From Bacteroidales bacterium (lineage in GTDB: Bacteria > Bacteroidota > Bacteroidia > Bacteroidales > P3), in contig JAGCYV010000016.1 in NCBI GenBank assembly GCA_017960605.1, positions 1-34,871 of the forward strand: a stretch of 34,871 nt of DNA, given 5' to 3'. The notes beneath the pieces are model-generated. The model had not been told where the DNA came from. It ran no database searches and saw nothing but the letters and a program-made list of their open reading frames with translations. Both the position numbers and the translations under genes were made by a program. Positions 21,807 to 30,020 of this stretch are shown here, piece after piece. Positions within the stretch are counted from its first letter, which is position 1. The number at the start of each line of letters is the position of its first letter.

Positions 21807-22124
21807 TTACATGAATCCCAACTCCACCTTGATGTCGTCGGGTATCATGTCCATGCTCCAGGGCGGGTCGAAGGTGAGCTCCACATCCACGCTCTTCACG
21901 CCGCTGATGTAGGTCACCATCTGTTTCACTTCCTGGTACATGTACTCGGCTTCGGGGCAGTCGGGGGCGGTCATGGTCATCAGTATCTTGACGTTCAGTT
22001 CCGCATCGACATCCACCTTGTATATCAGTCCGAGGTCGTAGATATTCACCGGTATCTCGGGGTCATAGACGTTCTTCAGGCAGTTGATGACGGCCGATTT
22101 GATGGTCTCTTGCGTGGGTTCCAT
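21807..22124 (-). CDS. sufT: SufT-like DUF59 (MIP18 family) Fe-S assembly factor
   Basis: The protein has 105 residues and is a single DUF59 domain: DPEIPVNIYDLGLIYKV (21-37), MTMTAPDCPEAEYM (50-63) with the conserved reactive Cys56, and a C-terminal VELTFDPPWSMDMIPDDIK. DUF59/SufT proteins help deliver or mature Fe-S clusters. The assignment is supported by sufE immediately upstream (20 nt). The exact partner is unknown. The short gap before it carries GTTAAAGGTTATTGGTTATTG in the sense direction, a pattern that resembles the gaps before sufD and mutS. Confidence 0.91.
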   Translation of the reverse strand: MEPTQETIKSAVINCLKNVYDPEIPVNIYDLGLIYKVDVDAELNVKILMTMTAPDCPEAEYMYQEVKQMVTYISGVKSVDVELTFDPPWSMDMIPDDIKVELGFM

Positions 22125-22144
22125 ATCTCAATAACCAATAACCT

Positions 22145-22564
22145 TTAACCTTTCATTTTATAGGCCAGCGCGTACATCTTCATCTGCTTCACCATCGAGG
22201 TGAGACCGTTGGAGCGGGTGGGGGAGAGGTGTTCCTTGAGGCCGATGGCGTCGATGAAAGCCAGCGGGGCGTCGAGGATTTCCTGCGGTGTGTGTCCGTC
22301 GAGGGCGCGGATAAGCAGCGAGATGATGCCGCGGGTAATCACGGCGTCGCTGTCGGCCCGGAAGTGGAGCACGCCGTCGCGGTACTCGCAGCTGAGCCAC
22401 ACCCGGCTCTGGCATCCGCGGATGAGGTTCTCCTCGGTCTTGTCCTTCTCCTCGATGACCGGGCAGTCCTTGCCCAGCTCAATCAGGTAGGCGTATCGGT
22501 CGAGCCATTCGTCAAAGTTTGCGAATTCGTCGATCATCTGCTGTTCTGTCTCTTGTATGGTCAT
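22145..22564 (-). CDS. sufE: SufE sulfur-acceptor protein
   Basis: SufE accepts persulfide sulfur from the cysteine desulfurase SufS and passes it to SufBCD. The protein has 139 residues. The acceptor loop LIRGCQSRVWL places the active cysteine at C51, the same position as in E. coli SufE. The remaining conserved elements (FADSDAVITRGIISLLI-like helix, LGLKEHLSPTRSNGLTSMVKQMK) are present. The ATG overlaps the stop of the lptF/G gene by 4 nt (ATGA), so expression is probably coupled. sufS is not in the window. Confidence 0.96.
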   Translation of the reverse strand: MTIQETEQQMIDEFANFDEWLDRYAYLIELGKDCPVIEEKDKTEENLIRGCQSRVWLSCEYRDGVLHFRADSDAVITRGIISLLIRALDGHTPQEILDAPLAFIDAIGLKEHLSPTRSNGLTSMVKQMKMYALAYKMKG

Positions 22565-23661
22565 TTGGGTGCTTTATAAATCAGATAGATTGCCGCGATG
22601 CCGAATACCAGCTGGGGCAGCAGCACAGCCATGAAGGGCGTCAGGTTGCCGCCGGTGGCAAAGACGGTGGTGATTTTCATAAATACGATAAACCCGAAGG
22701 CCAGCGTGATGCCGATGGCCAGGTGCATCCCGATGCCGCCGCGACTCTTGCGCGAGGCGATGGAGACCCCAATGAAGGTCATCACGATGATGGCTATGGG
22801 GTTGAGCAGACGCTGGTAGAGCTCTATCTGCGCCTCTTTCACGATGCCCGTGCCACGCATTTTCTCGCGTTCGATGTGGCGGATGAGGGCGGGGGTGTTC
22901 ATGGTCTCGATACGCTTCGACTTCAGGTCGAGGTCCGTCGTCGTGATGCCGTAATCCACCAGGGTATCCTGGACGAAGGTGAGTTTCTCTCTGCCGTCCT
23001 TGGCCACCGTGCGTTGCACATATCCGATGCTTTTCCACAGGCCGCTGTTGGTGTCGTAGGCGATGAGGTCCGAGGTCTCGCGTTTGAGCAGGCGCCCTTC
23101 GTCATCGATTTCCTCGCGGCAGAATTTGAAAGCATGCAGGATGGTTACATCGTAGCTCTCGGCATAGACTTGCACGCCGGGTTGCGACTGGAAGTGCACG
23201 TTGGTGTAGAAGCTTGTGCCCCGCGACTTCACGTATTGTTCCTCGAAGTCTATCAGGTGACGGTTCGAGATGGGAATCACGAAGTTGCCCAGCAGCAGCA
23301 CCGCGATGGCCACCACCACCGATCCGTACAGGTAGGGACGCAGCATGCGCCGGTAGCTGATGCCCGACCCGAGGATGGCGATAATCTCCGTGTTGCCCGC
23401 CATCTTCGAGGTGAAGAAAAGCACCGAGATGAAAATGAACAGCGGGCTGTAGAGGTTCACGAACCCCGGGATGAAATTGAAGTAGTAGTCGAAGACCACC
23501 TGCCCGAAGGAGGCGTGGTGGCCCAGAAAGCGGTCCAGCTTCTCGCTGACGTCAAAGGTGATGACAATGACAATAATCAATGCCAAGGCCAGCAGGAACG
23601 TCTTGAAATACTTCGTCAGAATATACCTGTCCAGCCTGGAAAAGAGCGACCCTTGACGCAT
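22561..23661 (-). CDS. LptF/LptG-family permease (YjgP/YjgQ)
   Basis: The protein has 366 residues and is a membrane component of the LptBFGC lipopolysaccharide extraction complex. The N-terminal block LDRYILTKYFKTFLLALALIIVIVITFDVSEKL (the LDRYI...F signature) and segments near residues 60-120 form the first three helices. A periplasmic beta-jellyroll-like region (about 145-265, including VQVYAESYDVTILHAFKF) is followed by three C-terminal helices (NPIAIIVMTFIGVSIASRKSRGG, GMHLAIGITLAFGFIVFMKI, LVFGIAAIYLIYKAPK). Whether it is LptF or LptG cannot be told. It sits between mutA (13 nt) and sufE (4-nt overlap). Confidence 0.91.
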   Translation of the reverse strand: MRQGSLFSRLDRYILTKYFKTFLLALALIIVIVITFDVSEKLDRFLGHHASFGQVVFDYYFNFIPGFVNLYSPLFIFISVLFFTSKMAGNTEIIAILGSGISYRRMLRPYLYGSVVVAIAVLLLGNFVIPISNRHLIDFEEQYVKSRGTSFYTNVHFQSQPGVQVYAESYDVTILHAFKFCREEIDDEGRLLKRETSDLIAYDTNSGLWKSIGYVQRTVAKDGREKLTFVQDTLVDYGITTTDLDLKSKRIETMNTPALIRHIEREKMRGTGIVKEAQIELYQRLLNPIAIIVMTFIGVSIASRKSRGGIGMHLAIGITLAFGFIVFMKITTVFATGGNLTPFMAVLLPQLVFGIAAIYLIYKAPK

Positions 23662-23674
23662 TATCTGTTATGGC

Positions 23675-25531
23675 TTAGAGCAGCTGTTTCTGGAATTTGG
23701 TGAGGCAGTCGAGTGCGTTGGTTTTGACGTGGATGAACTCGTCAATGCCGTAGCCTTTGTAGGTCTCCACCATCTCCTTCGGGAAGCCGGCCAGCACGAG
23801 GCTCTTCACCTTGCCTTTCAGCAGGTCGCACACGGGCTGGGTCAGTTCGGCGTATTCGTCGTCGCTCGAGCAGAGCACCACCACATCGGCGCCGCTCTCG
23901 AGGGCTGCCTTGGCTCCCTCTTCGGGGGTGGCAAAGCCCAGGTTGTCGATGATTTCATAACCCGCCACGCCGAAGAAGTTGGTGGCGAAGCCGGCGCGGG
24001 CCTTGCGCATGGTCAGGTTGCCGTAGGTCAGCAGGAATACCTTCGGACGGTGGGAGGCCTTCTCGGTCTGCAGGCGCAGCTGCTCGAAGGCCTCGGCGCC
24101 GCGATAGGGGCGCAGCACCTTCACCTCGTCGCCTTGTTCGCAACAGCAACAGTGTTTCTCGCCGTTGGCTACCTTGTCCCCCATCTTCTCCAACAGGTTG
24201 GGGTATTGGTTGGTGCCGAGGATGGTGGTCTTGCGCAGAGCGATGTCGAGGTCGCGTTTGCGGGCGGTCTCGGCCACCTCGTCCTGCACCATTCCGGCGC
24301 GCAGGGCCTTGCAGTATCCGCCGGCCTCTTCGACCTTCAGGAAGTGTGCCCAGGCACCCTTGGCGATTTCGTTGGTCAGGTTCTCGATGTAATAGCTTCC
24401 GGCGGCGGGATCGACGATTTTCTCCAGGTAGCTCTCCTCTTTGAGCAGCAGCTGCTGGTTGCGGGCGATGCGGTAGCCGAAATCGTCGGCCTCCTTGTAG
24501 GCGTTGTCGAACGGCAGCACCGAGATGGAGTCGGCGCCGGCCACAGCCGAAGACATGGTCTCGGTGGTCGAGCGCAGCATGTTCACATAGGGGTCATACA
24601 CCGACTGGTTCCACTCGCTGGTGGTGGCGTTGATGAACAGCTTGTAGGGGCAGTCGCACTCAGGTTTGTACTGCTCCACAATCTTGCTCCACAGCAGGCG
24701 GGCGGCGCGTATCTTGGCGATCTCCATGAAGTAGGTGCTTCCCACGCCCACGTTGAGCATGATGCGGCTGGCCACATGCTCCATCTTGCAACCCATGTCG
24801 GTCAGACGGGCCACCAGCTCGTTGGCGGCGGCCAGGCCGAAGCCCAGCTCCTGCACGATGTTGGCTCCGGCGTTGTGCAGCAGGTTGCTGTTCACGGTCA
24901 GCACACGGAACTTGGGCAGCTCCTCGTGGGCGTATTCCACCAGCGCTTTGGCCATCTGAAGGTCGCCCTCCTCGCCACGATGGAACTTGCCGTGCGTCAG
25001 GGCGTAGCGGAACATGTCGAAGTTCACCGAGCCGTGCAGCTCCTTGGTGTCGTAGCCGTTGGCACGGGCGTATTCAACATACAGTTTCAGCGTCTGCAGG
25101 TAGTCCTGTGAGCAGTTGAAGTTGATGCTCACGGCGTTGATATAGATGCCTTTGAGCAGGGCGGCCATATCGGCTGCGGTGGTCACCTGCTTGGCACAGA
25201 GGCCCAACGAGGTGGCGCCGCGCTCCACGGCGTCGAGGGCGATGCGGTTGGCCTCCTTGGGGTCCTTCACACGGATGTCCTGACGCACCTCCCACTCGTT
25301 GCCGCCGCACTGGTTGCCGCGTGTGTAGGGCTTCTGGCCGGGGTTGGCCTCCAGATATTCAAGGCCTTCCAGGTCTTCGGCACGGTAGTAGGGCTTCACG
25401 TTGAACCCTTCGATGGTGTGCCACACCAGTTTCTTGTCGTAGTCGGCCCCTTTGAGGTCTTTCATAATCACCTCCTCCCATTTCTCGGTCGGAACGGGCG
25501 GAAATTCGCTGAATAATTTGTTGTCTTCCAT
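23675..25531 (-). CDS. mutA: Methylmalonyl-CoA mutase small subunit (MutA)
   Basis: Methylmalonyl-CoA mutase interconverts succinyl-CoA and methylmalonyl-CoA, a step of the propionate pathway common in gut Bacteroidales. MutA is the non-catalytic partner of the B12-bearing MutB. The 618-residue protein has the barrel domain (IEGFNVKPYYRAEDLEG, QVTTAADMAALLKGIYINAVSINFN, MLRSTTETMSSAVAGADSISVLPFD, VDPAAGSYYIENLTNEIA). It ends in a degenerate cobalamin-binding-like domain without DxHxxG, as expected for the small subunit. Residues 461-464 form an unusual CCCC run after EKH, between the domains. mutB does not follow; the next gene is an lptF/G-type permease 13 nt away. The gene leads a five-gene unit with its own promoter. 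Confidence 0.95.
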   Translation of the reverse strand: MEDNKLFSEFPPVPTEKWEEVIMKDLKGADYDKKLVWHTIEGFNVKPYYRAEDLEGLEYLEANPGQKPYTRGNQCGGNEWEVRQDIRVKDPKEANRIALDAVERGATSLGLCAKQVTTAADMAALLKGIYINAVSINFNCSQDYLQTLKLYVEYARANGYDTKELHGSVNFDMFRYALTHGKFHRGEEGDLQMAKALVEYAHEELPKFRVLTVNSNLLHNAGANIVQELGFGLAAANELVARLTDMGCKMEHVASRIMLNVGVGSTYFMEIAKIRAARLLWSKIVEQYKPECDCPYKLFINATTSEWNQSVYDPYVNMLRSTTETMSSAVAGADSISVLPFDNAYKEADDFGYRIARNQQLLLKEESYLEKIVDPAAGSYYIENLTNEIAKGAWAHFLKVEEAGGYCKALRAGMVQDEVAETARKRDLDIALRKTTILGTNQYPNLLEKMGDKVANGEKHCCCCEQGDEVKVLRPYRGAEAFEQLRLQTEKASHRPKVFLLTYGNLTMRKARAGFATNFFGVAGYEIIDNLGFATPEEGAKAALESGADVVVLCSSDDEYAELTQPVCDLLKGKVKSLVLAGFPKEMVETYKGYGIDEFIHVKTNALDCLTKFQKQLL

Positions 25532-25568
25532 TATTTTGTATCGTTTATTCCACTACAGGTTTGAAAAG

Positions 25569-25598
25569 CAAAGATACACAAAAAAACGGAACCTCCAA
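25569..25598 (-). promoter_or_regulatory. Promoter of the mutA-lptF/G-sufE-sufT-oppC unit
   Basis: On the minus strand TTTTG (TTG at 25598-25596), a 19-nt spacer and TATCTTTG (25576-25569) fit the -33/-7 consensus. The leader is about 30 nt, with no room for a B12 riboswitch. Confidence 0.75.
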
Positions 25599-25629
25599 AA
25601 TATTATTATAAATATGTATGGAAAATCGT

Positions 25630-25837
25630 GTAACCGCCTGATACTAAGTCTTGAATCCGTTATGACCTAGTATTGACCTAGTATTGACCTAGTATTGACT
25701 ATATAGAAAGTACTAGGTCATTACCCAGGTACGCTTTCATCATGCCCAGGTGTTTCTTTAGGCATACTTGAGTCGTACTTGAACCATACTTTGGTCATAC
25801 CTGAGGATTAACTTAAGGAACATTTAAGTTACTTAAG
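25630..25837 (+). repeat. Dispersed intergenic element, copy B, built on an 11-bp period
   Basis: This is a second copy of the element at 12218-12440, in the same orientation. The core 25639-25726 differs from copy A at one base. The three TGACCTAGTA units lie at 25663, 25674 and 25685, and the inverse TACTAGGTCA at 25711-25720. The second block (25761-25804) has three CATACTTGA-type units plus GTCATACCTGA, one unit fewer than copy A. GGATTAACTTA, AGGAACATTTA and AGTTACTTAAG continue the 11-bp step to 25837. It fills most of the 348-nt gap between mutA and the helicase gene and ends 17 nt before that gene's -7 box. Confidence 0.9.
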
Positions 25838-25853
25838 AGTTGAAAAAAAATCG

Positions 25854-25861
25854 TATATTTG
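25854..25861 (+). promoter_or_regulatory. -7 box of the AddA-like gene
   Basis: TATATTTG, the same octamer as before sufC. It ends 18 nt before the ATG at 25880, implying a very short leader and ruling against the TTG at 25859 as start. No good -33 box is visible at normal spacing. Confidence 0.5.
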
Positions 25862-25879
25862 CAGTCAAATACGATACCG

Positions 25880-28800
25880 ATGGGAAACGTACAGAATGCA
25901 CAGAATCCGTTTGTTATATGCAAGGCGGCGGCCGGGAGCGGCAAGACTTTCACCTTGGTGAAAGAGTACCTGAAACTGGCCATGAGCACCGATGCCCCGC
26001 GATGTGAACGGGGCACCGAGGCCTTCCGCCAGCAGCTTCGGCGGCGTTTCCGCGGCATCCTGGCCATCACCTTCACCAACAAGGCCGCCGGCGAGATGAA
26101 GAGCCGCATCATGGACTACCTCGACCAGATGGCCGCCCACGGCACCGACCCGAAGCTCTCGCCCATGGGCAAGCCGCTCCTCGAGGCGCTCAACGCGATG
26201 CCCTGCTACGCTGGCAATCCGCTGACGGAGAGCGAGCTGCAAGACATGGCCGAGGTGGTGCGGTCGGCGGTGCTGCACCAGTACAGCGACCTTGCGGTGT
26301 GCACCATCGACAGCTTCATGCACCGCATCGTGCGCACCTTTGCCCACGACCTGAACCGACCGATGGACTTCGAGGTGATGATTGACCAGGATGAGATGAT
26401 TGCCCAGGCGGTCGAAGGGGTGATGTCGCTGGTGGGGACGCATGGAAACGAGTCGCTTACCTCATTGGTGCAGGCCTTCGCCGACAGTCGCATGGAGGGG
26501 GAGCACGGCTACCGTATCGAGGGCTCGTTGGCCTCGCTGGCGACGCAGCTCTTCAAGGAGGGCACCGAATCCTATGTGGAAGCTCTCTCGAAACTGAAAC
26601 TCAGTGATTTCGACGATATATACCGCTCGCTGACGGCCGACAACCGGCGTTTCGAGCAGGAGACGCGACGTTGCGGCGAGGAGATGATGGCCCTGCTGGC
26701 GCAGGCGGGTGCCGGCGAGGCCGACTGTGCCGGCGGCAAGAACGGCTACTACGGCTACTTCCGCGGCTTGGCGGAGGGCAACATACGGCCGATGACCAAG
26801 ACCGTGGCGGAGAACCTGGAACAGGGCAAGTTGCACAGTGCCAAGTGCGACCCTGCTGTGCGCGACGGCCTGCAAGGGGTCGCCGGTGCGATACAGGCCC
26901 TCTATGAACGCACGCTGGCGCTGGTGGGGTCGGCGGTCGGTGGCGAAGGGGCCGGCCTGCGCGACTACAATACCCGCTCGCTGCTGCTCAAGAACCTCTA
27001 TTCCATGGCGTTGCTCGGAAAACTCGCCGAGCAACTGAAGCTCTATTCCAAAGATAACGACGTGGTGCATCTGTCTGAATTCAACAGATTGATTAACAAG
27101 ATAGTGAGCGAGGAACCGGCACCGTTTATCTATGAGCGTCTGGGCAACCGCTACCACCACTTTCTGATTGATGAGTTCCAAGACACCTCGGTGTTGCAGT
27201 GGCATAACCTGGTCCCGTTGGTGGAAAACGGTGTGTCACAGCGATATGAGTCGCTGGTGGTGGGCGACGGCAAGCAGGCGATTTACCGCTTCCGACAGGG
27301 CGACGTGCGCCAGTTTGTGCGCCTGCCGCATGTGGAAGGGATGGACCTCCACGGGCAGACCCTCGAAGCACGCGGAAACTACAGCGACGTGAGCCTCAGC
27401 CGCAACTTCCGTACCGCGCGGAGCGTGGTGGAGTTCAACAACCGCTTCTTTACATGGTTGCTGCAGCAGAAACCCTTCGCCGACAATGAGTTGGCGCAGC
27501 AGATATATGTAGGCCAGCCTGATGGGGAGGGGCATCCCGCCCTGTGGCAGTACCTGCCCGACAAGGAGGTGCCCGACGGGCATGTGGAGGTTAGCTTTGT
27601 GGATCCCGACGACCCGGACGCCGTCTATGAATACATCAGGCAGACCATCGTGCGGCTGGTGCGTGAGCAGGGCTACAGCCTGCGCGACATCATGATTCTG
27701 GGCCGCAACAAGAGCGACCTCGACCATGTGGGCACCTATCTGCAAGAGCATGGAGAAGAGATGCCCATCGCACTGAGTTCCAGCGAGTCGTTCTTCCTCA
27801 CCCGCAGCCATGCCGTGATGGCGGTGATGGCAGCCCTGCGGCTGTTGCGCGACGCTGGCGACCGTGTGGCCGCCGCCGACCTGCTGCAACGTCTCCACGC
27901 CTTGGGACTTATTGGAAGCGACCACAGCGAGGCCTTCCTTGAAGAGGGGCCAGTGGATGTGGCTGCCCTGCTACGCGAGGAACCTGATGGACTGGAATTC
28001 AGACCGTCCTATCTCGCCGGACTGGGACTTTACGACTGTTGCGAAGAGATTGTGCGTCAGCTGCATCTGGGCGCTGTCGATGCCGCTTATGTGGGTTCGT
28101 TGTTGGGGTGTGTGGCCTCGTTCGTCACCCGCCGCGGCGAAGGGGTTGGGGCGTTCCTGGATTGGTTCGACGACAATGCCGGCGACCCTGCCGACAGCCG
28201 GTCGCGGCAGCTCTCGGTGGCCACGCCCGAAGGCGTCGATGCCGTGCGGCTGCTGACCATCCACAAGTCCAAGGGCCTGGAGGCACCGGTCATCATCTGC
28301 CCCTTCTTTCCTCCCAGCTGGAAAAGCCATAAGTTGTGGGTCGATCTGGGGAAGGATTTCGAGGTCGGCGGTCACAAGCTGCCGGCGGCTTTCGTCGAGT
28401 TCGACAAGAAGCGGTCGTCGCGGTTCGACGACGTGAAGGCCGAGGAACAGCGGCTCGACGAGGTCGATAAGCTCAATGTGCTCTATGTGGCCCTTACGCG
28501 TCCGCAGGAGCAACTGTTTGTTGTCTGCCCCACGCCGTCGGAAGGCTCGGCTTCGGACGAAGTGAGCTATCCGCGTCTGCTCCATGACTTTATGAATCAG
28601 GAGGAACCGTGGCTTGGCGATGCCGGCTTCCGGCATGTGGCGAAGATTGGTTCGGAAGAGAATAGGACGGACAAGGTGGCCATAGAAGATGTCAGTTTCG
28701 CCCCGTGGAGTGCCAGGGTGGCGGTGGCTTCGCCCGAAGAGAGTAGGCTCGACCCGATGCAGGAAGAGAAGGTGCGCTTCGGCACCTATGCCCATGCGTT

Positions 28801-29191
28801 GCTCTCGGATATCCGCCATGCCGGCGACGCACAGGCCGCCCTGGAACGGTTTGTCCGTCAGACGCCGCTCACCGATGGGGAACGGGGACGGATGGAAGAG
28901 TTGATTTCCAGTGTGATGAGTCATCCTGAGTCGGCCCGTTTCTTCCGGGAGGACTATGAGGTGAAGAACGAGTGCGACCTGACCGACGGGGCCATGCTGA
29001 TGCGGCCCGACCGGGTGGTCTTTACGCCGGAGGAGACCTGGGTGGTCGATTTCAAGACCGGCCAGGATCTCGGCGAGGTGCACGACCGGCAGGTGAGGCG
29101 CTACTGCGAGGCGATGCGAGACATGGGCTATCCCAAGGTCAGCGGGTGGCTGCTCTACCTGCCTGAGGTGAAGGTCCGGCAGGTGCTGTGA
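25880..29191 (+). CDS. UvrD-type helicase with C-terminal PD-(D/E)XK nuclease domain (AddA/RecB-like)
   Basis: The protein has 1,103 residues from the ATG at 25880; the frame allows a TTG seven codons earlier, but that lies inside the -7 box. It carries Walker A AAAGSGKTFTL (K22), ITFTNKAAGEMKSRI, Walker B FLIDEFQDTS (about 428-437), GDGKQAIYRFRQGD, LLTIHKSKGLEAPVI and VLYVALTRPQEQL (about 865-880). A C-terminal nuclease follows, with RPDRVVFTPEETWVVDFKTG (about 1038-1058), the PD-(D/E)XK core, then Q...Y for DNA binding. Such enzymes process double-strand breaks for recombination. The usual second subunit (AddB-like, PD-(D/E)XK) is not next to it. The gene lies behind the 11-bp repeat element and is followed after 137 nt by a TonB-family gene. 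Confidence 0.92.
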   Translation: MGNVQNAQNPFVICKAAAGSGKTFTLVKEYLKLAMSTDAPRCERGTEAFRQQLRRRFRGILAITFTNKAAGEMKSRIMDYLDQMAAHGTDPKLSPMGKPLLEALNAMPCYAGNPLTESELQDMAEVVRSAVLHQYSDLAVCTIDSFMHRIVRTFAHDLNRPMDFEVMIDQDEMIAQAVEGVMSLVGTHGNESLTSLVQAFADSRMEGEHGYRIEGSLASLATQLFKEGTESYVEALSKLKLSDFDDIYRSLTADNRRFEQETRRCGEEMMALLAQAGAGEADCAGGKNGYYGYFRGLAEGNIRPMTKTVAENLEQGKLHSAKCDPAVRDGLQGVAGAIQALYERTLALVGSAVGGEGAGLRDYNTRSLLLKNLYSMALLGKLAEQLKLYSKDNDVVHLSEFNRLINKIVSEEPAPFIYERLGNRYHHFLIDEFQDTSVLQWHNLVPLVENGVSQRYESLVVGDGKQAIYRFRQGDVRQFVRLPHVEGMDLHGQTLEARGNYSDVSLSRNFRTARSVVEFNNRFFTWLLQQKPFADNELAQQIYVGQPDGEGHPALWQYLPDKEVPDGHVEVSFVDPDDPDAVYEYIRQTIVRLVREQGYSLRDIMILGRNKSDLDHVGTYLQEHGEEMPIALSSSESFFLTRSHAVMAVMAALRLLRDAGDRVAAADLLQRLHALGLIGSDHSEAFLEEGPVDVAALLREEPDGLEFRPSYLAGLGLYDCCEEIVRQLHLGAVDAAYVGSLLGCVASFVTRRGEGVGAFLDWFDDNAGDPADSRSRQLSVATPEGVDAVRLLTIHKSKGLEAPVIICPFFPPSWKSHKLWVDLGKDFEVGGHKLPAAFVEFDKKRSSRFDDVKAEEQRLDEVDKLNVLYVALTRPQEQLFVVCPTPSEGSASDEVSYPRLLHDFMNQEEPWLGDAGFRHVAKIGSEENRTDKVAIEDVSFAPWSARVAVASPEESRLDPMQEEKVRFGTYAHALLSDIRHAGDAQAALERFVRQTPLTDGERGRMEELISSVMSHPESARFFREDYEVKNECDLTDGAMLMRPDRVVFTPEETWVVDFKTGQDLGEVHDRQVRRYCEAMRDMGYPKVSGWLLYLPEVKVRQVL

Positions 29192-29235
29192 AAGTGAAAG
29201 AAATGTTAAAATTTTCGGTTTTTCACATTTTGTTG

Positions 29236-29265
29236 TTGGTAATTTGGATTTTTTTTGTAATTTAG
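29236..29265 (+). promoter_or_regulatory. Possible promoter of the TonB-family gene
   Basis: TTG (29236-29238), a 19-nt spacer and TAATTTAG (29258-29265), one base off TAnnTTTG. It is the best candidate in the 137-nt gap before the gene and is otherwise unsupported. Confidence 0.35.
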
Positions 29266-29328
29266 CGGTGCGAAAAAGAGGGCTCGGAAAGCCCCTGAAA
29301 GTGGAATAAATAATTAAAAGACAAAAAT

Positions 29329-30015
29329 ATGGAACCGAAGAAAAATCCCAAGGCTGACCTCGAAAACCGTCGAGGACTCTACTTAGAGATTGGTTTGGTG
29401 GTGATTCTTGTAGCCGCATTGGTTGCGTTCAACCTGAAATCCTACGATTCGGAGGAGAAAGTGCAGTTTGAGCGCCAGGCCAGCGAGGAGCAGGAGGAAA
29501 TCGTCATCCAGACCCAGCAGGAAGAACTCCCCCCACCTCCTCCCCCCGAGCAGCCCGAGGTGACCACCGAGTTTGAAGTGGTCGAAGACGACAAGGAAGT
29601 GAAGAACGAGCTGGTTGTCAATGCCGAGGTGACCGAAGAGACCAAGAACATCGAGATTACCCCCGTCAAGATTGAGGAAGAGGAAGAAGAGGAAGAGCAG
29701 CAGATCTTCACCGTTGTGGAGAACGATCCCGAATTCCCCGGCGGCATGGAAGCCCTGTACAAGTACTTGGCCCAGAACATCAAGTATCCCCAATTGGCCC
29801 GTGACAACAACATCACCGGCCGCGTGTATGTCACCTTCGTGGTGGAGCGCGACGGCAGCATCACGGGTTGCAAGGTGCTTCGCGACATTGGCGGCGGCTG
29901 CGGTGCAGAGGCTGTCCGTGTGGTGAAGTCGATGCCCAAGTGGACGCCCGGCAAGCAGCGCGGTAAAGCTGTCCGTGTGCAGTTCAACCTGCCCGTCAAC
30001 TTCAACCTGCGCTAA
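29329..30015 (+). CDS. TonB-family energy-transducer protein
   Basis: The protein has 228 residues: a short cytoplasmic N-terminus, one membrane segment (residues 19-35, YLEIGLVVILVAALVAF) and a flexible periplasmic linker. The linker contains six prolines (68-73) and an eight-Glu run (116-123). The C-terminal TonB_C domain is at about 135-228 (FPGGMEALYKYLAQNIKYPQLARDNNITGRVYVTF, the Bacteroidota-specific layout). Such proteins couple proton-motive force to outer-membrane receptors (SusC-like). The linker is shorter and more acidic than in E. coli TonB. ExbB/D are not in the window. It is followed after 5 nt by the ABC-F gene. Confidence 0.94.
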   Translation: MEPKKNPKADLENRRGLYLEIGLVVILVAALVAFNLKSYDSEEKVQFERQASEEQEEIVIQTQQEELPPPPPPEQPEVTTEFEVVEDDKEVKNELVVNAEVTEETKNIEITPVKIEEEEEEEEQQIFTVVENDPEFPGGMEALYKYLAQNIKYPQLARDNNITGRVYVTFVVERDGSITGCKVLRDIGGGCGAEAVRVVKSMPKWTPGKQRGKAVRVQFNLPVNFNLR

Positions 30016-30020
30016 GTGCT

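Noticed and set aside
25532-25630. B12 riboswitch before mutA
   Set aside because: The leader after the promoter is only about 30 nt and carries no B12-box-like sequence.
29680-29700. Microsatellite in the TonB gene (GAGGAAGAGGAAGA...)
   Set aside because: It encodes the acidic Glu run of the periplasmic linker; length variation is possible, but nothing in the sequence shows phase variation, since units change the frame only if not multiples of three.
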